Origin: Bradyrhizobium sp. dw_78
GTDB lineage: Bacteria; Pseudomonadota; Alphaproteobacteria; Rhizobiales; Xanthobacteraceae
Assembly (NCBI RefSeq): GCF_018449525.1
Contig: NZ_JAAVUS010000013.1
Location: 62,001 to 126,000 of the forward strand
Reading direction: 5' to 3'
DNA: 64,000 nucleotides
The first letter of the stretch is position 1, and each line of letters opens with the position of its first letter. Made by a program: the position numbers and the translations under genes. Of this stretch, positions 8,773 to 17,436 are shown piece after piece. Under the pieces are notes generated by a model that did no database searches, had not been told where the DNA came from, and saw only the letters and a list, made by a program, of their open reading frames with translations.

Positions 8773-9510
8773 AACCGCGGCACGGGCGTCGCGGATCAGC
8801 GCCAGCGCAGTGGCGGGATCGAGACGGCCATCATAGAGCGCGCGGCCCGCGATCGCTCCGGCCAGCTTCTTCGCCCGCGGCGCCAGCAACGCCCGGACAT
8901 CGTCGATCGAGGCCAGTCCGCCGGAGGCGATGACAGGTATTGAAATGCGCTCCGCCAGCGCGATGGTCGCATCGAGATTGAGCCCCTGCAGCAGACCGTC
9001 CCGGGCGATGTCGGTGAAGATGATCGCGGCCACGCCGGCATCCTCGAATCGCCGGGCGATATCGAGCACGGTGACTTCCGAGGTCTCGGCCCAACCCTGG
9101 ACCGCGACCTTGCCGTCGCGCGCATCGAGACCGACCGCGACGCGGCCGGGGAATTTCCTGGCGGCGTTTTTCACGAATTCCGGATCGCGCACCGCGGCCG
9201 TGCCGATGATGACGCGCGCCACGCCCTTGGACAGCCAGGCTTCGACGGTGCCGAGGTCGCGGATGCCGCCGCCGAGCTGCACCGGCATGGTGATCGTCTT
9301 CAGCATGGCTTCGACCGCATGCGCGTTCATCGGCTGGCCGGCGAAGGCGCCGTCAAGATCGACCACATGCAGATATTCGAACCCCTGCGCGGCGAAGGCA
9401 CGCGCCTGATCCGCGGGATCGAGATTGAAGACGGTGGCGCGCGTCATGTCGCCCTGTTCGAGGCGGACGCACTGGCCGTTCTTAAGATCGATGGCGGGGA
9501 AGAGTATCAC
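8770..9510 (-). CDS. hisA: ProFAR isomerase (HisA)
   Basis: This is a 246-residue (beta/alpha)8 barrel that isomerises ProFAR to PRFAR. The start is the GTG giving VILFPAIDLKNGQCVRL, with the catalytic Asp at residue 8; the second catalytic Asp is in IFTDIARDG. Phosphate loops QLGGGIRD and IASGGLAS are present. The GTG overlaps the hisH stop in a GTGA tetranucleotide, so translation is probably coupled to hisH. The reading frame stays open well upstream of this GTG, antisense-like through hisH, but only the portion given here is HisA. The TAG stop lies at the edge of a repeat element. Confidence 0.96.
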   Translation of the reverse strand: MILFPAIDLKNGQCVRLEQGDMTRATVFNLDPADQARAFAAQGFEYLHVVDLDGAFAGQPMNAHAVEAMLKTITMPVQLGGGIRDLGTVEAWLSKGVARVIIGTAAVRDPEFVKNAARKFPGRVAVGLDARDGKVAVQGWAETSEVTVLDIARRFEDAGVAAIIFTDIARDGLLQGLNLDATIALAERISIPVIASGGLASIDDVRALLAPRAKKLAGAIAGRALYDGRLDPATALALIRDARAAV

Positions 9511-10157
9511 GGCTTCCACTTCAGGAAATTCGAGATCAAAGCCAACCCGAAACGCTGGCTCTTCTCGGGATGAAACTGGGTGCCGATCGCGGTGTCCTTG
9601 GCCACGATCGCCGTCACCGGGCCGCCGTAATCGGCGCGCGCCAGCACGTCCGCCTCGTTGGTCGCGTTGAGGTGATAGGAATGCACGAAATAAGCGTGGC
9701 GGCCTTTCGGACCCAGCGGCAGGCGCTCGAGCACCGGATGCTCGCGGAGCAGGTCGAGCGTGTTCCAGCCCATATGGGGGATCTTCAAATTCTCCTCGCG
9801 CGGCGCAATCTTTTCGACGTCGCCCGCAATCCAGTTGAAACCGTCGGTGGTGACATGCTCCTTGCCGCGCGTCGCCATCAACTGCATGCCGACACAAATG
9901 CCGAAGAACGGCCGAGCCTTGTGGCGCACGGCTTCCGTCATCGCCTCGATCATGCCATCGAGCATATCGAGGCCTTTGCGGCAATCGGCGAAGGCGCCGA
10001 CGCCGGGCAGCACGATGCGGTCGGCGCGATAGACGGTGTCGGGATCGCGGGTAACGACGATCTTCGGCGGCTCTTCCATGCTCCGCGCCGCGCGCTCGAA
10101 CGCTTTCGCCGCGGAGTGCAAATTGCCGGAGCCGTAGTCGATGATGGCGACGCTCAC
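9507..10157 (-). CDS. hisH: Imidazole glycerol phosphate synthase, glutaminase subunit
   Basis: This 216-residue class I glutamine amidotransferase supplies ammonia to HisF. It has the oxyanion-loop sequence LPGVGAFAD, the nucleophile Cys in FFGICVGMQLM, and the His/Glu pair in GTQFHPEKS. The start is GTG, which overlaps the stop of the upstream DUF2628 gene (GTGA), and its own stop overlaps the hisA GTG in the same way. A three-gene translationally coupled run DUF2628-hisH-hisA follows from this arrangement. Confidence 0.97.
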   Translation of the reverse strand: MSVAIIDYGSGNLHSAAKAFERAARSMEEPPKIVVTRDPDTVYRADRIVLPGVGAFADCRKGLDMLDGMIEAMTEAVRHKARPFFGICVGMQLMATRGKEHVTTDGFNWIAGDVEKIAPREENLKIPHMGWNTLDLLREHPVLERLPLGPKGRHAYFVHSYHLNATNEADVLARADYGGPVTAIVAKDTAIGTQFHPEKSQRFGLALISNFLKWKP

Positions 10158-10684
10158 CGTGAAGCTCCGGGTTGCGGGAACAATCCGATGATCTCGCTCG
10201 GCGGCGCCGGCGGCTTTGAGAATGGCTGGCCCGGAACATCGCGCGTCGGCGGCGGGCCGCCGCGATCGACCGCCGCCTGGTCATTGGTCAGGCCGCGCTG
10301 TTTGGCGGTCCAGCGGTCGAAGAAGCGCCGCTCGGCGGCCTCCTCATCGTCGGCAACCACGATGTCGAGCTGGCGCCAGTTGCGCCGAGACAACGTCCAG
10401 CGTTGCAGGCTGGCGCCTTCAAATCCCATCAACAGCGCGATCAGCACGTCGACGAAAAACGCGGTTCCTCGCCCGGCGTCGAAGAACGCCATGGCGAACT
10501 CGATCGCGGCAATGGCGACGATCCAGCCGATCAGGGCGAGCCACAGCCGATGCCAGGCGAGCCACAGCGGGCCGAACAGCGCAGCCCAGAGATGAAACCC
10601 GTCGCGCACGAACGCGAATTTGTCGGTCGCGACGAGGCTTGCATCCGTCGCCACCGGAGCGTGAACTGTATAGACCGGCATCAT
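10154..10684 (-). CDS. DUF2628 membrane protein within the his operon
   Basis: This 176-residue protein has two or three hydrophobic segments (LWAALFGPLWLAWHRLWLAL, IGWIVAIAAIEFAMAFF, FFVDVLIALLMGF). A soluble, proline-rich tail ends GLFPQPGASR. The FALV...FHLWAALFGPLW-type core matches the DUF2628 family, whose function is unknown. Its gene lies 27 bases after hisB and overlaps hisH. Co-translation with histidine enzymes suggests a housekeeping membrane role co-regulated with, but not necessarily part of, the pathway. Two adjacent ATG codons could serve as start. Confidence 0.8.
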   Translation of the reverse strand: MMPVYTVHAPVATDASLVATDKFAFVRDGFHLWAALFGPLWLAWHRLWLALIGWIVAIAAIEFAMAFFDAGRGTAFFVDVLIALLMGFEGASLQRWTLSRRNWRQLDIVVADDEEAAERRFFDRWTAKQRGLTNDQAAVDRGGPPPTRDVPGQPFSKPPAPPSEIIGLFPQPGASR

Positions 10685-10711
10685 AATCTCCGCCGAGAAC
10701 GCAAAAGGACG

Positions 10712-11305
10712 CTAGCCGCCGAGCTGTCCCTTGGTGGAAGGCACTTCGCCCCCCGCTCGCGGATCGATCGCGACCGCGGCGCGCAGCGCCCGCGCCAGAC
10801 CCTTGAAGCAGGATTCGGCGATGTGATGGCTGTTCTCGCCATATAGGGTCTCGACGTGCAAAGTCACGCCGGCGTTCACCGCAAAGGCGTTGAACCATTC
10901 GCGGACCAGTTCGGTATCGAACTCCCCGATCTTGTCGCGCGGGAATTCCACCTTGAACACCAGCACCGGCCGGCCGGAAATATCGATCACGACGCGAGAC
11001 AGCGTCTCGTCCATCGGCATATGGATCGAAGCATAACGGGTGATGCCGGCCATCGATCCGAGCGCCTGCTTCACGGCTTGGCCAAGCGCGATGCCGACAT
11101 CCTCCGTGGTGTGGTGGTGGTCGATGTGAAGGTCACCCACCGCCTTCACGGTGATGTCGATGCGGGAATGCCGGGCCAGGAGGTCGAGCATATGGTCGAA
11201 AAAGCCGATCCCGGTCGAAACCCTGGACACGCCGGAACCGTCGAGGTTTACAGCCACCTCGATATCGGTCTCCTTGGTCTTGCGCTTGATGGTTGCTGTG
11301 CGCAT
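10712..11305 (-). CDS. hisB: Imidazoleglycerol-phosphate dehydratase
   Basis: This 197-residue, monofunctional HisB dehydrates imidazole glycerol phosphate to imidazole acetol phosphate and binds two manganese ions. The metal motifs are HIDHHHTTEDVG near residue 62 and the C-terminal SHHIAESCFK. GFFDHMLDLLARH is also conserved. There is no N-terminal phosphatase domain, unlike the enterobacterial fusion. It is the first histidine gene of this leftward cluster and diverges from hslV over 169 bases. Confidence 0.97.
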   Translation of the reverse strand: MRTATIKRKTKETDIEVAVNLDGSGVSRVSTGIGFFDHMLDLLARHSRIDITVKAVGDLHIDHHHTTEDVGIALGQAVKQALGSMAGITRYASIHMPMDETLSRVVIDISGRPVLVFKVEFPRDKIGEFDTELVREWFNAFAVNAGVTLHVETLYGENSHHIAESCFKGLARALRAAVAIDPRAGGEVPSTKGQLGG

Positions 11306-11474
11306 GAAATGTGCTTTCCCGTGCCGAAACGCCGCCCTTTTAACAGGCGGATGTCGTCTTCGCTACTGCGGGATGGCCGGTTCAGGCCCGAACTTCGGCC
11401 TATGGTGACTGGAATCCGTTCCGATTGTAACCCGGCGCGCCAATCCCTAAATCTGGCCGAACGCGAGGTATTCC

Positions 11475-12032
11475 ATGCAAGCATCACAGACCGCATCGCC
11501 CGTCTGGCACGGCACCACCATTTTAACGGTCCGCAAGGGCGGTAAAGTGGTGATCGGAGGCGACGGCCAGGTCTCGATCGGCCAGACCGTCATCAAATCC
11601 AACGCTAAAAAAGTCCGGAAACTCGGCAAGGGCGATGTGATCGGCGGTTTTGCCGGCGCCACCGCCGACGCCTTTACGCTGTTCGAACGCCTGGAAAGCA
11701 AGCTTGAACAATATCCGGGGCAACTGACCCGGGCGGCGGTCGAACTGGCCAAGGATTGGCGGACCGACCGCTATCTGCGGCGGCTGGAAGCGATGATGAT
11801 CGTCGCCGACAAGGACGTATCGCTGGTCCTGACCGGCACCGGCGACGTGCTGGAACCGGAAGCCGGCGTGATGGCGATCGGCTCCGGCGGCAATTACGCG
11901 CTGGCGGCCGCCCGCGCGCTGGTCGATTCCGACAAGGATGCCGAGACCATCGTGCGCCGCTCGCTCGATATCGCCGCCGACATTTGCGTCTACACCAACC
12001 GCAACGTCACGATCGAAAGCCTGAGCGGCTGA
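11475..12032 (+). CDS. hslV: HslV peptidase subunit of the HslVU protease
   Basis: This 185-residue proteasome-type peptidase forms the double hexamer that HslU caps. The N-terminal segment ending WHGTT is processed so that the first Thr (residue 14) becomes the nucleophile. The downstream RKGGKVVIGGDGQVSIG core is characteristic. hslU follows about 100 bases downstream in the same direction, and the two form one ATP-dependent protease for misfolded and regulatory proteins. Confidence 0.97.
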   Translation: MQASQTASPVWHGTTILTVRKGGKVVIGGDGQVSIGQTVIKSNAKKVRKLGKGDVIGGFAGATADAFTLFERLESKLEQYPGQLTRAAVELAKDWRTDRYLRRLEAMMIVADKDVSLVLTGTGDVLEPEAGVMAIGSGGNYALAAARALVDSDKDAETIVRRSLDIAADICVYTNRNVTIESLSG

Positions 12033-12134
12033 TCGAGGCCAGCGGACGATGTGTTCCGCCTGACGACGACGGCCCCGTCTGGCGGCCTCAAATGCGGCTT
12101 GTTCTTGCACCATTTCAACCCTAGCTAGGGGCCC

Positions 12135-13436
12135 ATGACCGACTTTTCTCCCCGTGAAATCGTTTCCGAACTCGACCGCTTCATCGTCGGACAGGCCGAC
12201 GCCAAGCGCGCGGTATCGATCGCGTTGCGTAACCGCTGGCGGCGGCTGCAACTCACCGGCAGCCTGCGCGACGAGGTATTGCCGAAGAACATCCTGATGA
12301 TCGGGCCGACCGGCGTCGGCAAGACCGAGATCGCGCGGCGGCTGGCAAAGCTGGCAGGCGCCCCCTTCATCAAGGTCGAGGCCACGAAATTCACCGAGGT
12401 CGGCTATGTCGGCCGCGACGTCGAGCAGATCATCCGCGACCTTGTCGAGGTCGCGATCGGGCAAGTGCGGGAGCGCAAACGCAAGGACGTCCAGGCCCGC
12501 GCGCAGCTTGCCGCCGAAGAACGCGTACTCGACGCCTTGGTCGGCGCCAATTCCAGCGCCGCGACGCGCGATTCGTTCCGCAAGAAGCTGCGCGCCGGCG
12601 AGCTCAACGACAAGGAAATCGAGGTCGAGACGCAATCCTCTGGCGGAATGCCGATGTTCGAGATTCCCGGCATGCCGGGCGCGCAGATGGGCGCGATCTC
12701 GATCGGCGACATCTTCGGCAAGATGGGTGGACGGACCAAGACCCGTCGCCTGACCGTCGAGAATTCGCATGAAATTCTCGTCAACGAGGAATCCGACAAG
12801 CTGTTGGACAACGATCAATTGGTGCTGGAAGCCATCACCGCGGTCGAAAACAACGGCATCGTGTTCCTGGACGAGATCGACAAGATCTGCGTGCGCGATG
12901 GTCGCGTCGGCGGCGACGTCTCGCGCGAAGGCGTGCAGCGCGACCTGCTGCCGCTGATCGAAGGCACCACGGTGTCGACCAAGCACGGCGCGGTCAAGAC
13001 CGACCATATCCTGTTCATCGCCTCGGGCGCGTTCCATATCGCCAAGCCGTCCGACCTGTTGCCGGAATTACAGGGCCGGCTGCCGATCCGGGTCGAGCTG
13101 GAGGCGCTGACCCGCGACGATATGCGCCGCATCCTCACCGAACCCGAGGCGTCGCTGATCAAGCAATATGTCGCGCTGATGCAGACCGAAGGCGTGAGGC
13201 TCGACATCACCGACGGCGCCATCGACGCGCTTGCCGATGTCGCGGTTGCGGTGAACTCCAGCGTGGAGAATATCGGCGCAAGGCGGCTACAGACCGTGAT
13301 GGAGCGCGTGCTCGACGAGATCTCGTTCACCGCGCCCGACCGCAACGGCGAAACCGTCCAGATCGATGCCGACTATGTCCAGAAGCACGTCGGCGATCTC
13401 GCCAAGAACGCCGATCTGAGCCGCTTCATTCTCTAA
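12135..13436 (+). CDS. hslU: HslU ATPase subunit of the HslVU protease
   Basis: This 433-residue AAA+ unfoldase has Walker A GPTGVGKTE at residues 57-65, preceded by FIVGQADAKRAV. The family's intermediate I-domain (about residues 110-230) is of normal length, Walker B is IVFLDEIDKI, and sensor-2 is GARRLQTVMER. The C-terminal residues ADLSRFIL match the tail that inserts into HslV pockets to activate it. It is convergent with smr, with a repeat element between them. Confidence 0.97.
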   Translation: MTDFSPREIVSELDRFIVGQADAKRAVSIALRNRWRRLQLTGSLRDEVLPKNILMIGPTGVGKTEIARRLAKLAGAPFIKVEATKFTEVGYVGRDVEQIIRDLVEVAIGQVRERKRKDVQARAQLAAEERVLDALVGANSSAATRDSFRKKLRAGELNDKEIEVETQSSGGMPMFEIPGMPGAQMGAISIGDIFGKMGGRTKTRRLTVENSHEILVNEESDKLLDNDQLVLEAITAVENNGIVFLDEIDKICVRDGRVGGDVSREGVQRDLLPLIEGTTVSTKHGAVKTDHILFIASGAFHIAKPSDLLPELQGRLPIRVELEALTRDDMRRILTEPEASLIKQYVALMQTEGVRLDITDGAIDALADVAVAVNSSVENIGARRLQTVMERVLDEISFTAPDRNGETVQIDADYVQKHVGDLAKNADLSRFIL

Positions 13437-13445
13437 GACAGTTCA

Positions 13446-13532
13446 GAGCGTTTGCGAGCGAAAGCCTTCCCGGACCTGGATAGCGGGGTGGCTACCGGTT
13501 CGGGTGAAGAAAACGCGACAGAATAAAAGCTA
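13446..13532. repeat. GAGCGAAAGCC...CCGGTTC...GACGCG-type repeat element
   Basis: The sequence contains GCGTTTGCGAGCGAAAGCC, CCCGGACCTGGATAGCGGGG, GGCTACCGGTTCGGGTGAAG and AAACGCGACAG. A near-copy lies at 60144-60246 with the same order of blocks. It sits between convergent hslU and smr, and its edge supplies the smr stop codon (TAG). Confidence 0.8.
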
Positions 13533-14123
13533 GACCCGTACCCGCCGGATCCGCACGTAAAGCGCGCCCTCGCCGCCATGGCCGATATGCGCTTCCTCGA
13601 AACCAACCACCATGCTGCGAAATTCCGGCAGGCCGAGCCATTGCGGCACCTGGCGGCGCAGCACGCCGCGCTCGGATTCGCTTCCTGCCGTGCGGCCCTT
13701 GCCGGTGATGACCAGCACGAAGGTGAGGCCATCGGCATGCGCGCGCCACAGGAAATCCGACAGCGCCCGGTGCGCACGTATCTGCGTCATGCCGTGCAGA
13801 TCGAGCCTCGCATCGATGTCCTTTTTGCCGCGCGAAAGCTGCGAGCGTTCGCGGCGTCCGAGCGGCGCCAGCGGCGGCGGTGCGGGCGGTGGCAGATCTG
13901 GCTTCGATGCCGGCGCGGCTTTGCTCCGCGGCGACGGCGGCGAAACGGCGGATTTCGCGACAACCGGAGCCTCATCTTCCTGCGCCTTCACCGGCCGCGG
14001 CCGCTTGCGCAAGGGTTTGGTCTGTTTCGCCACGCTTTCCCATAACACGCGCTCTTCTTCGCTCAGCGCGCGCTTGCGCCGCGAAGGCGGATCAAGTTCT
14101 GGAATGGACTTTGGGCGTTTCAT
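13530..14123 (-). CDS. Smr-domain protein
   Basis: The protein has 197 residues. The N-terminal half (to about residue 100) is basic, proline/alanine-rich and probably disordered. The C-terminal Smr domain carries LDLHGMT near residue 107 and VLVITGKG near 137, the two signatures of this nuclease-like fold shared with MutS2. In several bacteria stand-alone Smr proteins nick mRNA or DNA, for example at collided ribosomes. The role here is unproven. Its ATG overlaps the stop of upstream mltA in ATGA, so it is translationally coupled to it. Its TAG stop belongs to the adjoining repeat. Confidence 0.88.
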   Translation of the reverse strand: MKRPKSIPELDPPSRRKRALSEEERVLWESVAKQTKPLRKRPRPVKAQEDEAPVVAKSAVSPPSPRSKAAPASKPDLPPPAPPPLAPLGRRERSQLSRGKKDIDARLDLHGMTQIRAHRALSDFLWRAHADGLTFVLVITGKGRTAGSESERGVLRRQVPQWLGLPEFRSMVVGFEEAHIGHGGEGALYVRIRRVRV

Positions 14124-15733
14124 CGGCCGCTGCGGTAATGACGGCCATGCCGGTGATGACGCCAGCCCGGTTTCACCTCCGGCCGGGCTTCCGGCAGCGG
14201 GATGGCTGTGGTGGCGTCAGCTTGAGCCGTCGATAGCGGTGTTGCAGATGCCGGCTGTAACGGCGCGGACGCCATGTTCTTTTGATCTTTTGGCCGATCC
14301 TTCAGCGGATCAACCTGCGGGAACAACCGGGCGATCCTCGCCGACGGCCTTGGATCCGGCAACGGCATCCTGCGGCCCTGCACCACCGGATCGAGGCTCT
14401 TCGGCACCAGCATGATGAAGTTCATAGTGTGCCGGAGCCGGCCCGACACTTTCGCCGCATCGGCGCCCGCGCCGAAATAAAGATCGGCGCGCGCGGGGCC
14501 GGTGATCGCCGAACCAGTATCCTGCGCAATCATCAAGCGGTGAAAGGGCGTCTTCGACTGCTCGGATTCGATCGGAAGCTGGCCTTCGATGAAGAATGGC
14601 GTGCCATAGACATGCAGCGATTTGTCGACCGCGATCGAGCGGCCCGGTGTCAGCGGCACGCCCTGCGCGCCGACGGCTTCGTCCTTGTCGGAGAGCGGCA
14701 CTTCACGGAAGAAAATGTAGGAACGGTTCTGACGCCGGACGTCCTTGGCCCCGTCGGGATTCTGATCCATCCATTCCCTGATCTTCTGCATCGACATCTG
14801 TTCTTTCGGGACGATGCCGCGATCGATCAGGACACGGCCGACCGGCGTATAGGGATAGCCATTATGCGCCGCGTAGTTGATGCGGATGGTCGATCCGTCC
14901 GGGAGACGGACCCGCGCCGAGCCCTGGATCTGCGCGAATAAAAGATCGGTCTGGCTTTTGAGCCAGCATATTTCGAGGCCGCGGCCGGCAATCGCACCGT
15001 CTTCGATCTGGCCGCGATCGTAATAAGGCACGAGCTTGCGCCGGCCGATCTTGCGGAACACCTCGCCTTTGTTGGGCAGTTCGGGCGAATCCTGCGTGAA
15101 CCCGCGCACGAACAAATTGGACGGGCGGCGATAGACTGGCACGTCGTAGACATCGGTCTGCGTCCGCGACCCGTCGATGATCGGCTCATAATACCCTGTC
15201 ACAAAGCCCGCATCCTCCCCGAGCCGCGAAATCTGCAAGGGGCGGAAATATTCCTCGAAAAAAGCGCCCGCCTTGGCATCGTCGGCGATGTCGGCGGCTT
15301 TTGCAGCGCGGCAAGGTTCGCGCAGCGAGATTCCCAGCGCTCTCGGATCGACCGTGGTGTCCGGTTGCGCGGATATCGCCTTGCAGCTCGCGCGAAAGGT
15401 CTTGAAGGCAGCGAGACGATCGTCATCGTTCCAGCCCGTAATATCGGTCCAGGCAACTGGCGCGTATTGGCTGCCGTTGATCACCATCGGCCAGGCGCGT
15501 TGCGGATAGGGCAGATGGCGAGGGCGCGAACCGTCGGCAGGCATGGGTGCGAGCGAGAGGCTAGCTGCAATCGCTATCCCCGCCGCGACATGCCGGGCAC
15601 CGTTTCTCGAGTTGAAGTTCCTGATTGCAGCCTGCAGCCCCGGCAGCAGGAACCTCGATAGGGCGGCGCTAGTGTGCGCTGCCCGTGCCAACCAGCTTCC
15701 AGTTCGGATCGCGTGAGGTAACGTCACGGGCAA
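14120..15733 (-). CDS. mltA: Membrane-bound lytic murein transglycosylase A (MltA)
   Basis: The MltA domain (roughly residues 150-400) cleaves the glycan strands of peptidoglycan. It includes VTGYYEPIIDGSRT and LIDRGIVPKEQMS. The 3D domain after it has MIAQDTGSAITGPARADLYFG, in which the first Asp is the expected catalytic residue. A hydrophobic stretch HVAAGIAIAASLSLAPMPA looks like a signal sequence with an unusually long basic N-region. No lipobox is visible, so it may be periplasmic, unlike lipoprotein MltA of E. coli. The start is uncertain: the TTG used overlaps the 3' end of the Tim44-like gene by 65 bases, and a TTG at 15691 is an alternative. It is followed by overlapping smr. Confidence 0.88.
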   Translation of the reverse strand: MPVTLPHAIRTGSWLARAAHTSAALSRFLLPGLQAAIRNFNSRNGARHVAAGIAIAASLSLAPMPADGSRPRHLPYPQRAWPMVINGSQYAPVAWTDITGWNDDDRLAAFKTFRASCKAISAQPDTTVDPRALGISLREPCRAAKAADIADDAKAGAFFEEYFRPLQISRLGEDAGFVTGYYEPIIDGSRTQTDVYDVPVYRRPSNLFVRGFTQDSPELPNKGEVFRKIGRRKLVPYYDRGQIEDGAIAGRGLEICWLKSQTDLLFAQIQGSARVRLPDGSTIRINYAAHNGYPYTPVGRVLIDRGIVPKEQMSMQKIREWMDQNPDGAKDVRRQNRSYIFFREVPLSDKDEAVGAQGVPLTPGRSIAVDKSLHVYGTPFFIEGQLPIESEQSKTPFHRLMIAQDTGSAITGPARADLYFGAGADAAKVSGRLRHTMNFIMLVPKSLDPVVQGRRMPLPDPRPSARIARLFPQVDPLKDRPKDQKNMASAPLQPASATPLSTAQADATTAIPLPEARPEVKPGWRHHRHGRHYRSGR

Positions 15734-16373
15734 ATGTCCAAACGTCGGTGATGTCGGTGACCTTATCGGGGTTGCCGTCCACGATCGTACCAGCCTTGTC
15801 GCGGGTGACCGAAATCATCTGCGACACAAAACGCATGGTCAGCTGCACAGTCCGGTCCCGCGCTTCGGCATTCACGAGTTCGGCCTTGTCGATCGAAACG
15901 AAACGGGTCTCGGTCTTTCGCTCCTGCTTCTCGCGATCCTTGATCGCACTTTCGAAGCTGTCATAGACCTCGGTGGATAATAAATCTTTCAGCGCCCGCC
16001 GGTCGCCATTGGCAAAAGCCAGCACGATCATCTCATAGGCGCTGCGCGCGCCGCTGAGAAAATGCTTGGGATCGAATGACGAATCCAGCGCGGCGACGGC
16101 GTCGAGCCCCTGTGCGAGCGGCGTACCCGGTTCAGCAAGACCCTTCCAGCGATCGGTTGGCGGGCTGACATCGGCCGTCGGCGCCAGTGGCACCTGCTCG
16201 ATCACCGAGCCCGGCATCGGAACGACCTTGCTGTCCGGCGCGCCCTGCACCACGTTGCGGGCCGCTCTATCATAAGGCGGCCGCTCGCTCCCGGTGCGCT
16301 GTCCGAGCACATTGCGCAGGCGCAGGAAGATGAAGACCGCCAGCGCCAGGAAGATGATGGTGTAAATATCCAC
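15669..16373 (-). CDS. Tim44/TimA-family protein
   Basis: This 234-residue protein has one N-terminal transmembrane helix (IYTIIFLALAVFIFLRL, residues 3-19). A linker rich in Pro follows, then a C-terminal Tim44-like domain (about residues 105-232) containing SFDPKHFLSGARSAYEMIVLAFANGD. Bacterial TimA homologues sit in the inner membrane, and the mitochondrial relative tethers Hsp70 at the TIM23 channel. The bacterial role is not settled. The start codon is GTG with only a weak AGAAAG upstream. It is the first gene of timA-mltA-smr and lies opposite secB, a common arrangement in alphaproteobacteria. Confidence 0.88.
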   Translation of the reverse strand: MDIYTIIFLALAVFIFLRLRNVLGQRTGSERPPYDRAARNVVQGAPDSKVVPMPGSVIEQVPLAPTADVSPPTDRWKGLAEPGTPLAQGLDAVAALDSSFDPKHFLSGARSAYEMIVLAFANGDRRALKDLLSTEVYDSFESAIKDREKQERKTETRFVSIDKAELVNAEARDRTVQLTMRFVSQMISVTRDKAGTIVDGNPDKVTDITDVWTFARDVTSRDPNWKLVGTGSAH

Positions 16374-16930
16374 GTCGTATTCGCTTTCTGATCGGCGCCG
16401 GCAATGGAACCGGCGATAGAACGATCCCCTGGAGGGACGGCGGAGACTACCTCATGGATTAAGTCTGAAACATGTAGGCACGAAACTGTGCCCGGCCAAT
16501 GGCGTGTGTTGGCCCAATAAAGCCCACACCGACGGCAACAGGATAAGCCAATGCTCTCACCTGTCTGCTTCCCCTGACTTGTAGCCGGTTTTCGCCGCGA
16601 GGGGAAACCCCGATCATGCCTGGAAACCGCGCACATTCAATAATTTAGAGCATGGTCCGGAAAAGTGGGCACCGGTTTTCCGAAAGATCATACTCAAACA
16701 ACTGGAATGCGCGGCTAAGCTATCGGCCGCTGGCCGACCTGCCGGGCTCGCGGATTTGCGTGCCGGCAACCGATCTGCCGCCATCGTCGCCGTTGTCGTC
16801 CTTGTGGAACACAGCGGGGCTATGTTAGCCACTCGCCCCGACAGAGACCTTCGCGCCTTTGCGCCCTTTTGTGCGAATTCAGACAGAAAACGGTCCCTGC
16901 CGGCATGAAAACGTTCCAGGAGAGACTTCG
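16374..16930. other. 557-base gap between the Tim44-like gene and secB
   Basis: This divergent promoter region has no convincing open frame on either strand. It contains one GAGCATG(G/A)TCCGGAAAAG repeat copy at 16646-16695 and several imperfect short hairpins (GGCCCAATAAAGCCC, for example). In relatives a small membrane-protein gene can occupy this position, but I see no remnant of one. Confidence 0.6.
16646..16695. repeat. GAGCATGRTCCGGAAAAG repeat element
   Basis: TTAGAGCATGGTCCGGAAAAGTGGGC is followed by ACCGGTTTTCCGAAAGATCATACTC. The two halves are imperfect inverted copies (CCGGAAAA/TTTTCCG). It is the same family as the elements near hisE, hisA and the LON-domain gene. Confidence 0.8.
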
Positions 16931-17422
16931 ATGACCAATGGTAACGGTGCCCCCCCTGAGGCGGCCCCTCCCCCCCAGTTGAACGTGCTGGCGCAGTACA
17001 CCAAGGACCTCTCGTTCGAAAACCCCAATGCACCAGCCTCGCTGGGACCGCAGCCCCAGCAGCCGGCGATCAATATCCAGATCAACGTCAACGCCAACAA
17101 TATCGCTGAAAACGAATATGAAGTGGCGCTTTTGATCGAGGGCAAGGCCGAAAACAGCGGCAAGGTCATGTTCAGCTTCGACCTCGCCTATGCGGGCGTG
17201 TTCCGCATCGTCAACGTGCCGAAGGAAAATCTGCATCCGCTGATCATGATCGAGTGTCCGCGGCTATTGTTCCCGTTTGCCCGCGAGATCATTGCAACTT
17301 CGGTCCGCGATGGCGGTTTTCCGCCGCTGATGCTGGACCCGGTCGATTTCGTCGGCCTGTACCGCCAGAACATGGAACGGCAAGCCGCCGCGGAGCAGGC
17401 CGCCCAGGTCAAGCCGAGCTAG
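16931..17422 (+). CDS. secB: Protein-export chaperone SecB
   Basis: This 163-residue cytosolic chaperone keeps preproteins unfolded and delivers them to SecA. The core INIQINVNANNIAENEYEV and the LLFPFAREIIATSVRDGGFPPLML segment are SecB hallmarks. The tail is Ala/Gln rich. The start ATG lies after GGAGAGACTTCG. An in-frame extension upstream lacks family similarity. It is convergent with dnaQ, with 14 bases between stops. Confidence 0.96.
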   Translation: MTNGNGAPPEAAPPPQLNVLAQYTKDLSFENPNAPASLGPQPQQPAINIQINVNANNIAENEYEVALLIEGKAENSGKVMFSFDLAYAGVFRIVNVPKENLHPLIMIECPRLLFPFAREIIATSVRDGGFPPLMLDPVDFVGLYRQNMERQAAAEQAAQVKPS

Positions 17423-17436
17423 CCTTTCAAGCCAAG

